Source: Arthrobacter sp. V1I9 (GTDB lineage: Bacteria > Actinomycetota > Actinomycetes > Actinomycetales > Micrococcaceae). Taken from it: 64,000 nucleotides of DNA. Below, piece after piece: positions 38,444 to 46,786 of the stretch. The notes beneath the pieces were generated by a model that was not told the origin of the DNA, searched no databases, and saw only the letters and a list, made by a program, of their open reading frames with translations. The position numbers and the translations under genes were made by a program. Every line of letters starts with the position of its first letter. The stretch's first letter is position 1. The DNA lies in assembly GCF_030817075.1 (NCBI RefSeq), contig NZ_JAUSYU010000001.1, positions 3,534,001 to 3,598,000 on the forward strand, written 5' to 3'.

Positions 38444-39976
38444 ATGTTTGCTGACAACGACCCCCGGCTCTCCCAACTGCTGGAGGGCATTGTCCGGTTG
38501 GCGTCCGGGGACCTCAGCTCCCGGATCGAGGTATCCGACGCCCGCGATGAGCTCGACGCCATCATCATGGGCACCAACCTCCTGGCCGAGGACCTGCAGA
38601 TTATTTACGAGGAACTCGAACAGCGCGTGCAGGTGCGCACCCAGCTGTTGCACGAGGCCCACTTGGAAATGCAAAAGATGGCCATGCAGGACCCGCTGAC
38701 CGGACTGGCGAACCGCTCGGCGCTCCTCGAGGCTTTACGCGCGGCCATTGACAACGGCGATGCCAATGAAGGGCCTGTCATCCTGCTGCTCGACCTCGAT
38801 GCCTTCAAATCCATCAACGACAGCCTGGGCCACACCGCCGGGGACAACGTCCTGATCACTGTGGGGGAACGGATCCGCGGCGCAGTGCGCGCCACGGATG
38901 TCGTCGCACGCCTTGGTGGGGACGAATTCGCGATCGTGATGCCGGCGGTCTCCTCAGACCAGGCGGCCATCGTGGGGCACCGCATCCTTGCGGCCCTCAG
39001 CGAACCGATTGAGCTGCCGGGGAGAAGCGTGCGCTGCGGCGCGAGCATCGGGCTAAGTGTCGGCGGAACCGGCCAGACCCCCGAGGACATGCTGATGGAG
39101 GCCGACGTCGCCATGTACGCCTCCAAGGCGGAAGGCCAGAACAGGCTCCACCGGTTCGAGCCAGGCCTCCTTCTGGTCCGCAGGCTCCGCAGCCAACTGG
39201 TGGAGGATCTCCGGGCGGCGATCAAGAACGACGGACTGACCCTGCACTACCAGCCCGTTGTGGAACTTAGCTCCAGCCGGATCGAAGGCCTGGAGGCCCT
39301 GGTCCGCTGGAACCACCCGACGCGCGGACTCATCATGCCGGATGAGTTCATTCCACTGGCCGAGGATGCCGGCCTGATCTCCGAGCTTGGTTTGTGGGTG
39401 CTTCGCACGGCAGTGCGCCAGCTTCGGCAATGGATTGCCGCGTCCCTTGTGGACAGCCACTTTTCCGTCCGGATAAATATTTCCGCCACTGACCTGCAAA
39501 GCCTGCAGTTCATCGAGGATGTGCGGAATGTCCTGAAGGAAACCCGGGTCCGGCCGGAGCAGGTGGTCCTGGAACTGACGGAAGTGGCTATCGTCAAGGG
39601 CAACGAACTGGACCGCTACTCGCTCGGCGGGCTGCGCGGCCTTGGCGTGGGGATCGAGATCGACGACTTCGGAACCGGATATTCATCCATCAGCTACCTG
39701 CGCCGGCTGCCGGTGGACCGGGTGAAGGTGGACCGTTCCCTTATCTCCGGCCTCGGCACCGACCCCACCCAGCCCGCCCTGGTGGCTGCTGTCCTGCAAC
39801 TCGTGCGCGCGTGCGGCCTGGAGGCTGTCTGGGAAGGCGTCGAGACCGCGGAGCAGGCCGAAATACTCCGCGGACTGGGGTGCCTCAGCGCCCAGGGCTA
39901 TTACTTCAGCCGGCCTGTCCCGCCCGACGAGGTTCCCGGATTGCTCGCGGCCCAGCCGGAAAGCGCGAAGCAGTAA
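38444..39976 (+). CDS. GGDEF-EAL bifunctional c-di-GMP enzyme
   Basis: A 510-residue soluble protein. A HAMP-like/coiled-coil N-terminus (residues 1-80) leads to a GGDEF domain with DPLTGLANR, the RxxD inhibitory site (RATD) and RLGGDEF (158-162). An EAL domain follows, with EAL, NIS, ELTE, DDFGTGYSS, KVD and EGVE all intact. Both cyclase and phosphodiesterase sites therefore look competent. An AGGAGG site precedes ATG 38444, 18 bases after the kinase stop, so the kinase and this enzyme are co-transcribed; the kinase may set its activity (inference). Confidence 0.93.
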   Translation: MFADNDPRLSQLLEGIVRLASGDLSSRIEVSDARDELDAIIMGTNLLAEDLQIIYEELEQRVQVRTQLLHEAHLEMQKMAMQDPLTGLANRSALLEALRAAIDNGDANEGPVILLLDLDAFKSINDSLGHTAGDNVLITVGERIRGAVRATDVVARLGGDEFAIVMPAVSSDQAAIVGHRILAALSEPIELPGRSVRCGASIGLSVGGTGQTPEDMLMEADVAMYASKAEGQNRLHRFEPGLLLVRRLRSQLVEDLRAAIKNDGLTLHYQPVVELSSSRIEGLEALVRWNHPTRGLIMPDEFIPLAEDAGLISELGLWVLRTAVRQLRQWIAASLVDSHFSVRINISATDLQSLQFIEDVRNVLKETRVRPEQVVLELTEVAIVKGNELDRYSLGGLRGLGVGIEIDDFGTGYSSISYLRRLPVDRVKVDRSLISGLGTDPTQPALVAAVLQLVRACGLEAVWEGVETAEQAEILRGLGCLSAQGYYFSRPVPPDEVPGLLAAQPESAKQ

Positions 39977-40147
39977 GCAAAAAACTACTGCGCTTTTGTT
40001 CGCACCGATATACGATCATCGTGCTGGGTCTGTTTTTCGTCGCCGCGGGTATCGCGGTTTGCCAGCAGCATGGAACTTTAGAAGCGGTTGGAAATTGAAC
40101 AAAAAAGGGCCAATGGGTCATTACTTCGTCAACTGGGGGCGTAGCTA

Positions 40148-41212
40148 ATGTCGGTTCGTGTACAGGCGTGGGGAATCATCGCCGCTGTGCTGGCGGATCC
40201 GGATCCTTCCGGGGCCGCTGTCCGGCAGCGACTTAGCAACAGCCTCGATGAGAATCCCGGCGTGCCCGAACGGGCTTTGCTGGAGTACCTCCTGGAAACG
40301 CGGCGCAGCGATGCCAATACCGTGGAAACGCTGGACAGCGCCCGGAAAATGCGCCTCGAACCAACGGCCATGCCACCGAAACTCGCTGAACAACTCGATG
40401 CGATCCGCAGCATGTCACGCATCAGCGCACTGCTCGAGAGCCAGATGCTGATGACGGCGTTCCAGCCCATCTACGGACTGTCCGAAGAAACCGTGGTGGG
40501 GGTCGAGGCACTGTCCCGGTTCGTCAGCGATGACGGCGCCGCCGCGGAACTGTGGTTCGCCGAGGCGGCGGCCGTGGGCCTGGGCGCCAACCTTGAGTTT
40601 TCGGCCCTCGGATCCGCCGCTGCGGCGGCCAGGGACCTTCCTGCGGATCTGTATGTTTCGCTCAACATTTCGCCCACGTCGTGCCTGGACCCGCGCCTGC
40701 CGGAACTGTTCCAGCACATAGACCTTCCCATCAGCCGCGTGGTGCTTGAACTGACGGAAACCATCAGCGACGAGGAGTACCCGCAGTTCATTGCAGCGGT
40801 CAACCCGCTGCGCGAGAAGGGCCTGCGCCTCGCCGTCGACGATACCCACTCGGGAGCCGGCGCGCTGAGCCGGATGGTGCACCTGCGGCCCGACTTCCTG
40901 AAGGTGGGCCGGAACGTCATCGGTGATGTGGACAATGACGGCATCCAGCGGGCCATGGTTGCCTGCCTGGTGGACTTCGCCGAGCAGATCGGCACCACCC
41001 TGGTGGCGGAGGGCATCGAGACAGTCGGCGAACTGAAGGTCCTGACAGAGCTTGGGATCAGCGCGGGCCAGGGCTACCTGCTGGGCAGGCCGTCCGTCCG
41101 GCCCCAGGACTGGACAAGCTGGAACACCAGCGTTGATTTGGACGGGCTGAAGCGCCAGCTGGTCGGCCCTGAAACGTCCGGCCGGATTTCTCCGCCCACC
41201 GATTCCCGCTGA
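40148..41212 (+). CDS. Stand-alone EAL-domain c-di-GMP phosphodiesterase
   Basis: A 354-residue protein: about 100 helical residues of no known family, then an EAL domain. The catalytic set is present (EAL in VGVEALSRF, LNISP, ELTET, VDDTHSGAG, KVGR, AEGIE, GQGY), so c-di-GMP hydrolysis is likely; loop 6 has DDTHSG instead of the usual DDFG. Third gene of the signalling cluster, 171 bases after the GGDEF-EAL gene. The start at ATG 40148 has only a weak ribosome site (GGGGG 8-9 bases upstream). Confidence 0.85.
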   Translation: MSVRVQAWGIIAAVLADPDPSGAAVRQRLSNSLDENPGVPERALLEYLLETRRSDANTVETLDSARKMRLEPTAMPPKLAEQLDAIRSMSRISALLESQMLMTAFQPIYGLSEETVVGVEALSRFVSDDGAAAELWFAEAAAVGLGANLEFSALGSAAAAARDLPADLYVSLNISPTSCLDPRLPELFQHIDLPISRVVLELTETISDEEYPQFIAAVNPLREKGLRLAVDDTHSGAGALSRMVHLRPDFLKVGRNVIGDVDNDGIQRAMVACLVDFAEQIGTTLVAEGIETVGELKVLTELGISAGQGYLLGRPSVRPQDWTSWNTSVDLDGLKRQLVGPETSGRISPPTDSR

Positions 41213-41295
41213 CGTCAGGCAGGGTCCGCCGAACCCTCAGGCGTCACCGCGACCCAACGGGCTTCGGGGACGGGTTGCTATCCGTTGCAGACCGG

Positions 41296-41532
41296 CTATT
41301 CGTCGTGGCCTTGGTCTGCGCTCATTTGATCCTCCGCGGGTGGAGTTTCCCCGGGCGGTACTCCCCCGCCGGGTTCCAGCCCCGTGACGTTGCCTGCCGC
41401 CGGGTCCGGATTGGCTGAACCGGCCACGTCCCGGCCACCTTCCCGGCCCGGACCGGCTTCCTTGGTTCCCTGCTGCTCTTTGCCCGGCTGGTCCGGGTTC
41501 GCGGGGTCGTTTTCCGGATGGTAGCTGCTCAC
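41296..41532 (-). CDS. Small acidic hypothetical protein, DUF6480-like
   Basis: A 78-residue hydrophilic protein rich in Gly, Pro, Glu, Asp and Gln. The segment TGLEPGGGVPPGETPPAED is what I remember as the hallmark of DUF6480 proteins of actinobacteria; the usual C-terminal membrane helix is absent here. Predicted disordered. It is divergent from another acidic-protein gene, with a shared upstream region holding a TAAGCATGCTGA element. Confidence 0.65.
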   Translation of the reverse strand: MSSYHPENDPANPDQPGKEQQGTKEAGPGREGGRDVAGSANPDPAAGNVTGLEPGGGVPPGETPPAEDQMSADQGHDE

Positions 41533-41587
41533 AGTACTCGCCCTTCCTGCCCGGCCGTGGTCTGGTGCCCCAGCTCTGGACTAATTG

Positions 41588-41599
41588 TAAGCATGCTGA
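41588..41599. promoter_or_regulatory. TAAGCATGCTGA element between two divergent small-protein genes
   Basis: Near-perfect palindrome flanked by AATT and TAATT, in the 138-bp gap between the genes starting at 41532 (minus) and 41671 (plus). It matches the core of the perfect palindrome at 18694-18709. A GATAAT at 41598-41603 could be a -10 box for the plus-strand gene. Confidence 0.45.
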
Positions 41600-41670
41600 T
41601 AATTCTGGAAGGGTAATGTTCCGGAAGTCCACCGGGGGCACCGGCACGCAATGTCAGAAGGAGCAGTCAC

Positions 41671-42135
41671 ATGGGTATCGGCGACAGCATCGGCAAGGCA
41701 GCAGAGAACGCCATGGAGGACCTGGCAGGAACAAGCAAGCCCACTGAGAAAATGGATGTTCCGGACCCTTCGGATCCCAACGACGATGTGGAAGTCCACT
41801 CCTCCCTCAGTGAGGGGTCCAACGCAATGGAAGCCGAGAAGCAAAAGGCTCCCGGGTTGAAAACCGGTGCGGCGCCGGGACCGGTTTCCGAAGCTCCCCT
41901 GGGCGGGGACGTCGAGGAAGGGGAAGACACCGGGACGCCGCACAGCGTCCAAGGTGGCAGGGGGGCGGATGCAACCGGAGTGGCCGGCAACGCCTCTGCG
42001 CCATCGGGCGGCACGGAAGGAGTTCCGCGCGATGTTCCGGGATCAGCAGGCCTGCCGGACGGCGATCCGGACGAACTGCGCGCAGATCCTTCCGAAGGGG
42101 ACCAAGACCCGTCGACCAGCACCGGCCGGGGCTAG
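41671..42135 (+). CDS. Acidic low-complexity protein with CsbD-like N-terminus
   Basis: A 154-residue protein. The first 25 residues (MGIGDSIGKAAENAMEDLAG) resemble the start of CsbD-type stress proteins; the rest is a Gly/Asp/Glu/Pro-rich disordered region with many PSDPND, GGDVEEGED and PDGDPDEL patches. No enzyme motif. An AAGGAG site precedes ATG 41671. Probably a stress-related hydrophilic protein (inference from composition). Confidence 0.65.
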   Translation: MGIGDSIGKAAENAMEDLAGTSKPTEKMDVPDPSDPNDDVEVHSSLSEGSNAMEAEKQKAPGLKTGAAPGPVSEAPLGGDVEEGEDTGTPHSVQGGRGADATGVAGNASAPSGGTEGVPRDVPGSAGLPDGDPDELRADPSEGDQDPSTSTGRG

Positions 42136-42944
42136 GAAACCTCCGGGTCAGGCCACTCGCCGCGCTCCTGCAGCACGTCCCGGAGAAGGTCCGCCCGGTC
42201 GGTCACGAGCCCGTCCACTCCGAGCTGCAGCAGCCAGCGCATCTCCTCGGGATCATTGACCGTCCACACATGGACCACGAGTCCCAGGGCGTGAGCGCGG
42301 CGCACAAACCCGGGCGTGACCACTTCAACCGCCCCGTACCGCACGGGAACCTGAAGCGCGTGGACGTCACGCAGGATGCGGCGGAGGACCAACCGGAAGA
42401 CTGGTCCGGGCAGCACCCGGCCCAGGACCGTGAACAGGCCCACCGTGACAACCCCCGCCGACGACGCCACCGGACGGCTCAGCAGCTTCAGCACCGCCCG
42501 CCGTCGCCGGTCCGAGAAGCTGGTGACCAGGACGCGGGAGTGTGCTTGGTGGCGTTCAATCGCCGCAGCAAGGCTCCGGACCGAGTTCCAGTCCTTGACA
42601 TCCACGTTCAGCCGGACACCGGGCAGCCCGGTGACCAGGTCATCGAAGGTGGGGATGGGCTCGCGGCCATCAATACGGGCGCGGGCCACCTCGGCTGCGG
42701 TGAGGTTCGCGACCCGCCCCGTCCCGTCCGTCACCCGGTCCAGTGTGTCATCGTGCAGGACGAGCACCACGCCGTCCGCCGTGGTGTGCACGTCGGTTTC
42801 CAGGTACCGGTAGCCGAGCTCGACGGCGGCGCGGAACGCGGCCATTGAATTCTCCAGCCCATCGTAGGAAAACCCGCGGTGGGCCATGGCGACAGGCAGC
42901 TGGGGGCCAGCAGCACCAGGGCTGCTGAAGAACGGCAAACTCAC
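42132..42944 (-). CDS. Glycerophosphodiester phosphodiesterase
   Basis: A 270-residue GDPD-family TIM-barrel enzyme that hydrolyses glycerophosphodiesters to glycerol-3-P and alcohol. The signature MAHRGFSYDGLENSMAAF (His about residue 20), ETDVHTTADGVVLVLHDDTLDRVT and VDVKDW hold the catalytic His, Glu and Asp residues. No signal peptide, so cytosolic. The start is GTG 42944; the longer open frame is non-coding. Its stop overlaps the convergent acidic-protein gene by 4 bases. Confidence 0.92.
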   Translation of the reverse strand: MSLPFFSSPGAAGPQLPVAMAHRGFSYDGLENSMAAFRAAVELGYRYLETDVHTTADGVVLVLHDDTLDRVTDGTGRVANLTAAEVARARIDGREPIPTFDDLVTGLPGVRLNVDVKDWNSVRSLAAAIERHQAHSRVLVTSFSDRRRRAVLKLLSRPVASSAGVVTVGLFTVLGRVLPGPVFRLVLRRILRDVHALQVPVRYGAVEVVTPGFVRRAHALGLVVHVWTVNDPEEMRWLLQLGVDGLVTDRADLLRDVLQERGEWPDPEVS

Positions 42945-42988
42945 CCTGCGAGCGTACCGGAGTCCCCGGACGCCGGACTTGCCGGGCC

Positions 42989-43237
42989 CTAATCCTCTTC
43001 GGGAAGAACCTCCACGCCGTCGCTGCAGTGCAGCAGGGTGCGGCCACGGCCGCCGTCGAGGTTGATCCACACTGCCGCGTGGTCCCCGGTGATTGCGTCC
43101 ACCAGGCCGCCGGCCTCGAATCCGGGTGAGAAGACCACGCGGACGCGGTCGCCCTGGCGCAGCTGCTTCCAGTGCGGCGCGGGGGTTGCCCTGCGCAGCG
43201 GCGCATCAACAGCGTCGTGCTTGACGTTCTTTGCCAT
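42989..43237 (-). CDS. Small conserved-looking hypothetical protein
   Basis: An 82-residue protein with a basic N-terminus and a beta-rich body (GDRVRVVFSPGFEAGGLVDAIT, AAVWINLDGGRGRTLLHCSDG) that resembles an SH3-like barrel. Function unknown. It lies 44 bases before the GDPD gene on the same strand. Confidence 0.65.
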   Translation of the reverse strand: MAKNVKHDAVDAPLRRATPAPHWKQLRQGDRVRVVFSPGFEAGGLVDAITGDHAAVWINLDGGRGRTLLHCSDGVEVLPEED

Positions 43238-43335
43238 CATTACCCCTTGACCCGAGAAGGGGAGGTGTCGGCTCCCCGCCCTCCACGTTACAGAGAAGAA
43301 GTGAACGCAAGGTGAGCGTCAGCTGTGAATTGAGC

Positions 43336-44154
43336 TCAGGGAAGTTTGACACCCAGCGACGCCAGGCGGGCCTCGAGAACCTGGGCCACGCCGTCGTCGT
43401 CGAAATGGGGTGCCTGCTGCCCTGCGGCGAGAATGGCTTCCGGGTGTCCGCTGGCCATTGCGTAGCCGTGGCCTGCCCAACGGAGCATCTCGATGTCGTT
43501 GGGCATGTCTCCGAACGCCACAACATCGGCGGCGCCGATACCCAGCGAGGCGGCATATTCGGCGAGCGTCACTGCCTTGTTGACGCCGGGAAGGCACAGC
43601 TCCAGCATGGACACGCCGGGCGAGGAGTGCGTGGCGGCGGCCAGGTGTTCGACGGCGGGCCGCACCTCAGCCAGGAAGTCGTCGGGATTGCCCTCCCGGA
43701 CAATCGCCAGGAACTTCACGACGGCGTCATCCGCGGTGAGAGTTTCGGCCAGCGGCGCCGGGGTGAATTCGGAGAGCAGTTCGCTGGACTCGTTTTCGAT
43801 GAAGCCGGGTTCGAGGTGGAATCCGGTCAGTGTTTCCGCCGCAAACAGGGCGCCCGGCCGGAGCTCCTTGATGATGTGGCGGATCTCCAGCACGGACTTG
43901 ATGGCGAGGGTGCGGGCGGAGACCAGCTGCTCGGCTTCGAGGTCCCAGACCACGGCACCGTTGGAGCAGATGACCGTGCCGGCGTGGCCGAGTTGGTCCT
44001 GCAGGGGGTGCAGCCAGCGCGGCGGCCGGCCGGTGACAAAAACGAGTTCGACGCCGGCGTCCCGGCAGGCATGGAAGGCGCGGACAGTGCGGTCACTGAT
44101 CTTTCCGTCGTGCCCGAGGATCGTTCCGTCTATGTCACTTGCCACCAACCGCAT
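43336..44154 (-). CDS. Cof-type HAD family hydrolase
   Basis: A 272-residue HAD phosphatase. Motif I is ASDIDGTILG (residues 5-14), motif II FVTGRPP, motif III Lys in VNKAVTL and motif IV FGDMPNDIEML. It resembles the HAD gene at 9307 but is not a close copy. Substrate unknown, probably a sugar phosphate or flavin-type phosphate. Its start is 9 bases after the IclR gene stop, so they may be co-transcribed. Confidence 0.9.
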   Translation of the reverse strand: MRLVASDIDGTILGHDGKISDRTVRAFHACRDAGVELVFVTGRPPRWLHPLQDQLGHAGTVICSNGAVVWDLEAEQLVSARTLAIKSVLEIRHIIKELRPGALFAAETLTGFHLEPGFIENESSELLSEFTPAPLAETLTADDAVVKFLAIVREGNPDDFLAEVRPAVEHLAAATHSSPGVSMLELCLPGVNKAVTLAEYAASLGIGAADVVAFGDMPNDIEMLRWAGHGYAMASGHPEAILAAGQQAPHFDDDGVAQVLEARLASLGVKLP

Positions 44155-44163
44155 CCTGCCAGT

Positions 44164-44973
44164 CTACGTGGCGGTTCCGCGCACCCTTCCGCCCAGGCGG
44201 GCTGTGACCTTCCCGGCTGCGGCGGCGCATGATTCACCGAGCGCCTGCAACCGGTCCTGGGATACGCGGAACCGGGGCGCCGGGATCAGGACCGCGGCCA
44301 CCACTTCGCCGCGGTGGTCGTAGACAGGCGCTGCCAGGCCCACTTCGTCAATGGAGGTTTCCCCGTAGTTGATGGCCCAGCCGCGCCGGAGGTCGTCCTT
44401 CAGACGGACAAGGTAGGCGTCCAGGCTGGGCTCATCCAGGCCCGGGTAGGTGATGGCACCACTGCTGAGGAGGGAACGGACGCGGGGTTCCGGTTCCCGG
44501 GCGAGGAACACCTGCACGGAAGCGCTGAGGGCGTCGCTGTAGCGGGCACCGAGCGGGGTGGTGTGCTTGATCTGGTGGTGGCTGGGGATCTGCTCCACAC
44601 AGATGGACTCGTCCCCGCTCCACACCATGAGCGCGCTGGTTTCGCCGGTCTGCTCCGACAGTTCGCGCAGCACCGGGTAGGCAACGCGCCGCTCCTCGAG
44701 CTCCGCCAGCAGGGGTCCCGCCACCGCAATCAACCCGAGTCCCAGCCGGAAGCGGCGGGTCTCGGCGTCCCGTTCCACCAGGTGTTCCTGCTCGAAGGTG
44801 GCCAGGATCCTGGAGACGGTGCTTTTGTGCAGCCCGACGCGGTTGGCGATCTCGGTGACCCCGAGGAGCGGCTCATCCGCCGTGAAGGTGCGGAGGACGG
44901 CGATCGCGTTGACGATGACGGACGCACCCTTGCTGTCGCCGCTGCCTGTGGTCTCGGGTTCTGTTGCGCTCAT
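44164..44973 (-). CDS. IclR-family transcriptional regulator (candidate creatine-use regulator)
   Basis: A 269-residue regulator: N-terminal winged helix (VIVNAIAVLRTFTADEPLLGVTEIANRVGLHKSTVSRILATF, about residues 18-60) and C-terminal IclR effector domain (ALMVWSGDESICVEQIPS, GWAINYGETSIDEVGLAAPVYD). IclR proteins usually repress neighbouring catabolic genes until an effector binds. It lies directly downstream of creatinase on the same strand, so creatine, sarcosine or a related compound is a reasonable effector (inference). ATG 44973. Confidence 0.9.
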   Translation of the reverse strand: MSATEPETTGSGDSKGASVIVNAIAVLRTFTADEPLLGVTEIANRVGLHKSTVSRILATFEQEHLVERDAETRRFRLGLGLIAVAGPLLAELEERRVAYPVLRELSEQTGETSALMVWSGDESICVEQIPSHHQIKHTTPLGARYSDALSASVQVFLAREPEPRVRSLLSSGAITYPGLDEPSLDAYLVRLKDDLRRGWAINYGETSIDEVGLAAPVYDHRGEVVAAVLIPAPRFRVSQDRLQALGESCAAAAGKVTARLGGRVRGTAT

Positions 44974-45003
44974 GGTGCTACCCATCATTCCCTAAGGGCG
45001 GCC

Positions 45004-45038
45004 GGAAGCGGCGCCACCGGATTGATGACGCCGCTTCC
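45004..45038 (-). terminator. Hairpin between creatinase and the IclR gene
   Basis: A 10-bp stem (45004-45013 with 45029-45038) with 15-nt loop, 22 bases after the creatinase stop. No T-run follows on the minus strand, so attenuation rather than full termination is possible. Confidence 0.45.
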
Positions 45039-45059
45039 AGGTATGGCACCGTTGAAAAA

Positions 45060-46313
45060 CTAGGCACCGATGATGTTGTACTCGGGACCGAACGGGAACT
45101 TGGTGATGTTCTCGGCACCGTCCTCCCCCACCACCAGGATGTCGTGCTCGCGGTAGCCGCCGGCGCCCGGCTGGCCGTCCAGGACCGTGATCATCGGTTC
45201 CATGGACACCACCATGCCCGGTTCGAGCACGGTATCGATGTCCTCGCGGAGCTCCAGACCGGCTTCCCGGCCGTAGTAGTGGCTGAGGACGCCGAACGAG
45301 TGTCCGTAGCCGAAGGTGCGGTTGGCCAGCAGGCCATGGCCGACGTAGATCTCGTTGAGTTCGGCGGCGATGTCCTTGCAGACCGCCCCCGGCTTGATAA
45401 GTTCGAGGCCGCGCTTGTGGACTTCGACGTTGATGTTCCACAGCTCCAGGGAGCGGGCGTCGGGTTCGCCGTAGAACAGGGTGCGCTCAAGGGCGGTGTA
45501 GTAGCCGGAGGTCATGGGGAAGCAGTTCAGGGACAGGATGTCGTGTTCCTGGATTTTGCGGGTGGTGGCCCAGTTGTGAGCGCCGTCGGTGTTGATGCCG
45601 GACTGGAACCACACCCAGGTGTCGCGGATTTCGGAGTCGGGGAAGGTCCGGGCGATCTCGTGCACCATGGCCTCGGTGCCGATCAGGGCGACCTCGTACT
45701 CGGAGATTCCGGCGGTAATGGCGTTGCGGATGGCTTCGCCGCCTAGGTCACCGATCCGTGCTCCGTGCTTGATGACCTCGATTTCCTCGGCGGATTTGAT
45801 CATGCGCTGGCGCATGGCTGCCTGCGCCACGTCCACCAGGGTTGCGGAGGGGAATGCGGCCTGGATCTTGTTGCGGTTCTCCAGCGGTAGGGAGTCGTCC
45901 TCGACGCCGAGACGGCGGGGGTTGATGCCGCGGGTGCGCAGGACTTCCTGGATGGCGAAGATGTAGTTGTCGCGGCGCCAGTCCGTGTAGACGATGTTAT
46001 CGCCGTAGCTCCGCCGCCAAGGCATCCCGGCGTCGATATTGGCGGTCACGGTGACGGTGTCATCCTTGGTGACCACCATGCCGTAGGGGCGGCCGAACGT
46101 GGTGAACAGGAAGTCGGAGTAGTACTTGATGGAGTGGTAGCTGGTGAGGACGACGGCGTCGAGGTCCTTTTCTTCCATGATGCGGCGGAGCCCGGCGAGC
46201 CTGCGCTCAAACTCGGCGGCAGAGAAGGTGAGGCGGACTTTTTCGCCGTTCTTGAGGACCTTCGTGCGCTCCAGTTCGGCGACGGTGGTGGCGTTCTCGG
46301 TGGTGATGGTCAT
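45060..46313 (-). CDS. Creatinase (creatine amidinohydrolase)
   Basis: Hydrolyses creatine to sarcosine and urea in the cytoplasm. The 417-residue protein has the creatinase N-terminal domain and a C-terminal pita-bread fold. Its sequence follows Pseudomonas putida creatinase closely as I remember it: TSYHSIKYYSDFL, SGINTDGAHN, TALERTLF, GYGHSFG.LSHYYGREAGLELREDIDTVLEPGM. His246, Glu276 and Glu372 fall where that enzyme has H232, E262 and E358, which distinguishes it from metal-binding Xaa-Pro peptidases of the same fold. ATG 46313 follows AGAAAGG. A promoter and TTGC-type operators lie upstream. No creatininase or sarcosine oxidase gene is next to it. Confidence 0.93.
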   Translation of the reverse strand: MTITTENATTVAELERTKVLKNGEKVRLTFSAAEFERRLAGLRRIMEEKDLDAVVLTSYHSIKYYSDFLFTTFGRPYGMVVTKDDTVTVTANIDAGMPWRRSYGDNIVYTDWRRDNYIFAIQEVLRTRGINPRRLGVEDDSLPLENRNKIQAAFPSATLVDVAQAAMRQRMIKSAEEIEVIKHGARIGDLGGEAIRNAITAGISEYEVALIGTEAMVHEIARTFPDSEIRDTWVWFQSGINTDGAHNWATTRKIQEHDILSLNCFPMTSGYYTALERTLFYGEPDARSLELWNINVEVHKRGLELIKPGAVCKDIAAELNEIYVGHGLLANRTFGYGHSFGVLSHYYGREAGLELREDIDTVLEPGMVVSMEPMITVLDGQPGAGGYREHDILVVGEDGAENITKFPFGPEYNIIGA

Positions 46314-46357
46314 CGTGGTGGGCCTTTCTGGGGTTCTACGAAGCTAGAAGAGGAGCG

Positions 46358-46385
46358 GTTGCAATCTGCGCAACGCTGTTGCAAC
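46358..46385. promoter_or_regulatory. Candidate IclR operator upstream of creatinase
   Basis: GTTGC-N7-GCAAC (46358-46374) is followed at once by the palindrome GTTGCAAC (46378-46385). The block lies immediately downstream of the creatinase -10 box, where a repressor would block transcription. More GCGAT/TTGCG repeats occur further along (46429-46438, 46504-46520). Confidence 0.5.
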
Positions 46386-46414
46386 AGCCTAGGGGTGATT
46401 TTCACCACGGTCAA
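46386..46414 (-). promoter_or_regulatory. Predicted promoter of creatinase
   Basis: On the minus strand TTGACC (46414-46409), a 17-bp spacer and TAGGCT (46391-46386) form a good vegetative actinobacterial promoter, about 73 bases before the start codon. Confidence 0.55.
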
Positions 46415-46586
46415 TGGGCTTCCGTATCTGCGATCGCAATTTTGGCGGCAATGCAGGACGGTACGGCACCGATGCATTCACTGAAGCAATCTCGCCATAC
46501 GTTGCGATAATAGGAATCGCGTTGCGCAGGTGCGGCTACGAGGCCTGAAAATATAACAAGGGCGGGCGTTGTACTCGGCACTTCTC

Positions 46587-46615
46587 TTGACACCCGTTGT
46601 GACGGCTGACATATT
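46587..46615 (+). promoter_or_regulatory. Predicted promoter of the mscR operon
   Basis: A consensus -35 TTGACA (46587-46592), 17-bp spacer and -10 CATATT (46610-46615). The leader to ATG 46787 is about 165 bases. Confidence 0.6.
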
Positions 46616-46786
46616 TTCAGTACGCGCTATGTGCATCGTGTTGTGCATTACGCAATTAGGACGTGAGCGGCCAAAGCGCACTGGGCTGGGGAGCGGCAGC
46701 AATGAGAAGGTTGAACCCGGGCCGGTTGGCCTGCCCGGAATACCGCGGCCAGGAGTCCGGGGACTTAGGAAAGGAACACCAGTTTC

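Larger units (their letters stand above)
46314..46786. promoter_or_regulatory. 473-bp divergent control region between creatinase and mscR
   Basis: No convincing coding sequence. It holds the creatinase promoter and operator, the palindrome TGCGATCGCA (46429-46438), an inverted repeat GCGAT-N7-ATCGC (46504-46520), the mscR promoter (46587-46615) and, just after it, a direct repeat of TGTGCAT at about 46629 and 46642. The part to mscR is a long untranslated leader of about 165 bases. Confidence 0.6.

Noticed and set aside
36752..38674. 640-codon open frame on the minus strand
   Set aside because: Antisense to the histidine kinase, which has full HisKA and HATPase motifs.
39811..40098. Small plus-strand frame ending in a hydrophobic peptide after the GGDEF-EAL gene
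   Set aside because: The end (IIVLGLFFVAAGIAVCQQ) looks like a membrane helix, but there is no good start codon or ribosome site, and most of the frame overlaps the enzyme gene. Left unannotated.
45060..46313. Xaa-Pro aminopeptidase for the gene at 45060
   Set aside because: Same fold, but the residue pattern follows creatinase (SGINTDGAHN, TALERTLF, VVSMEPM) and lacks the metal-ligand set of the peptidases.
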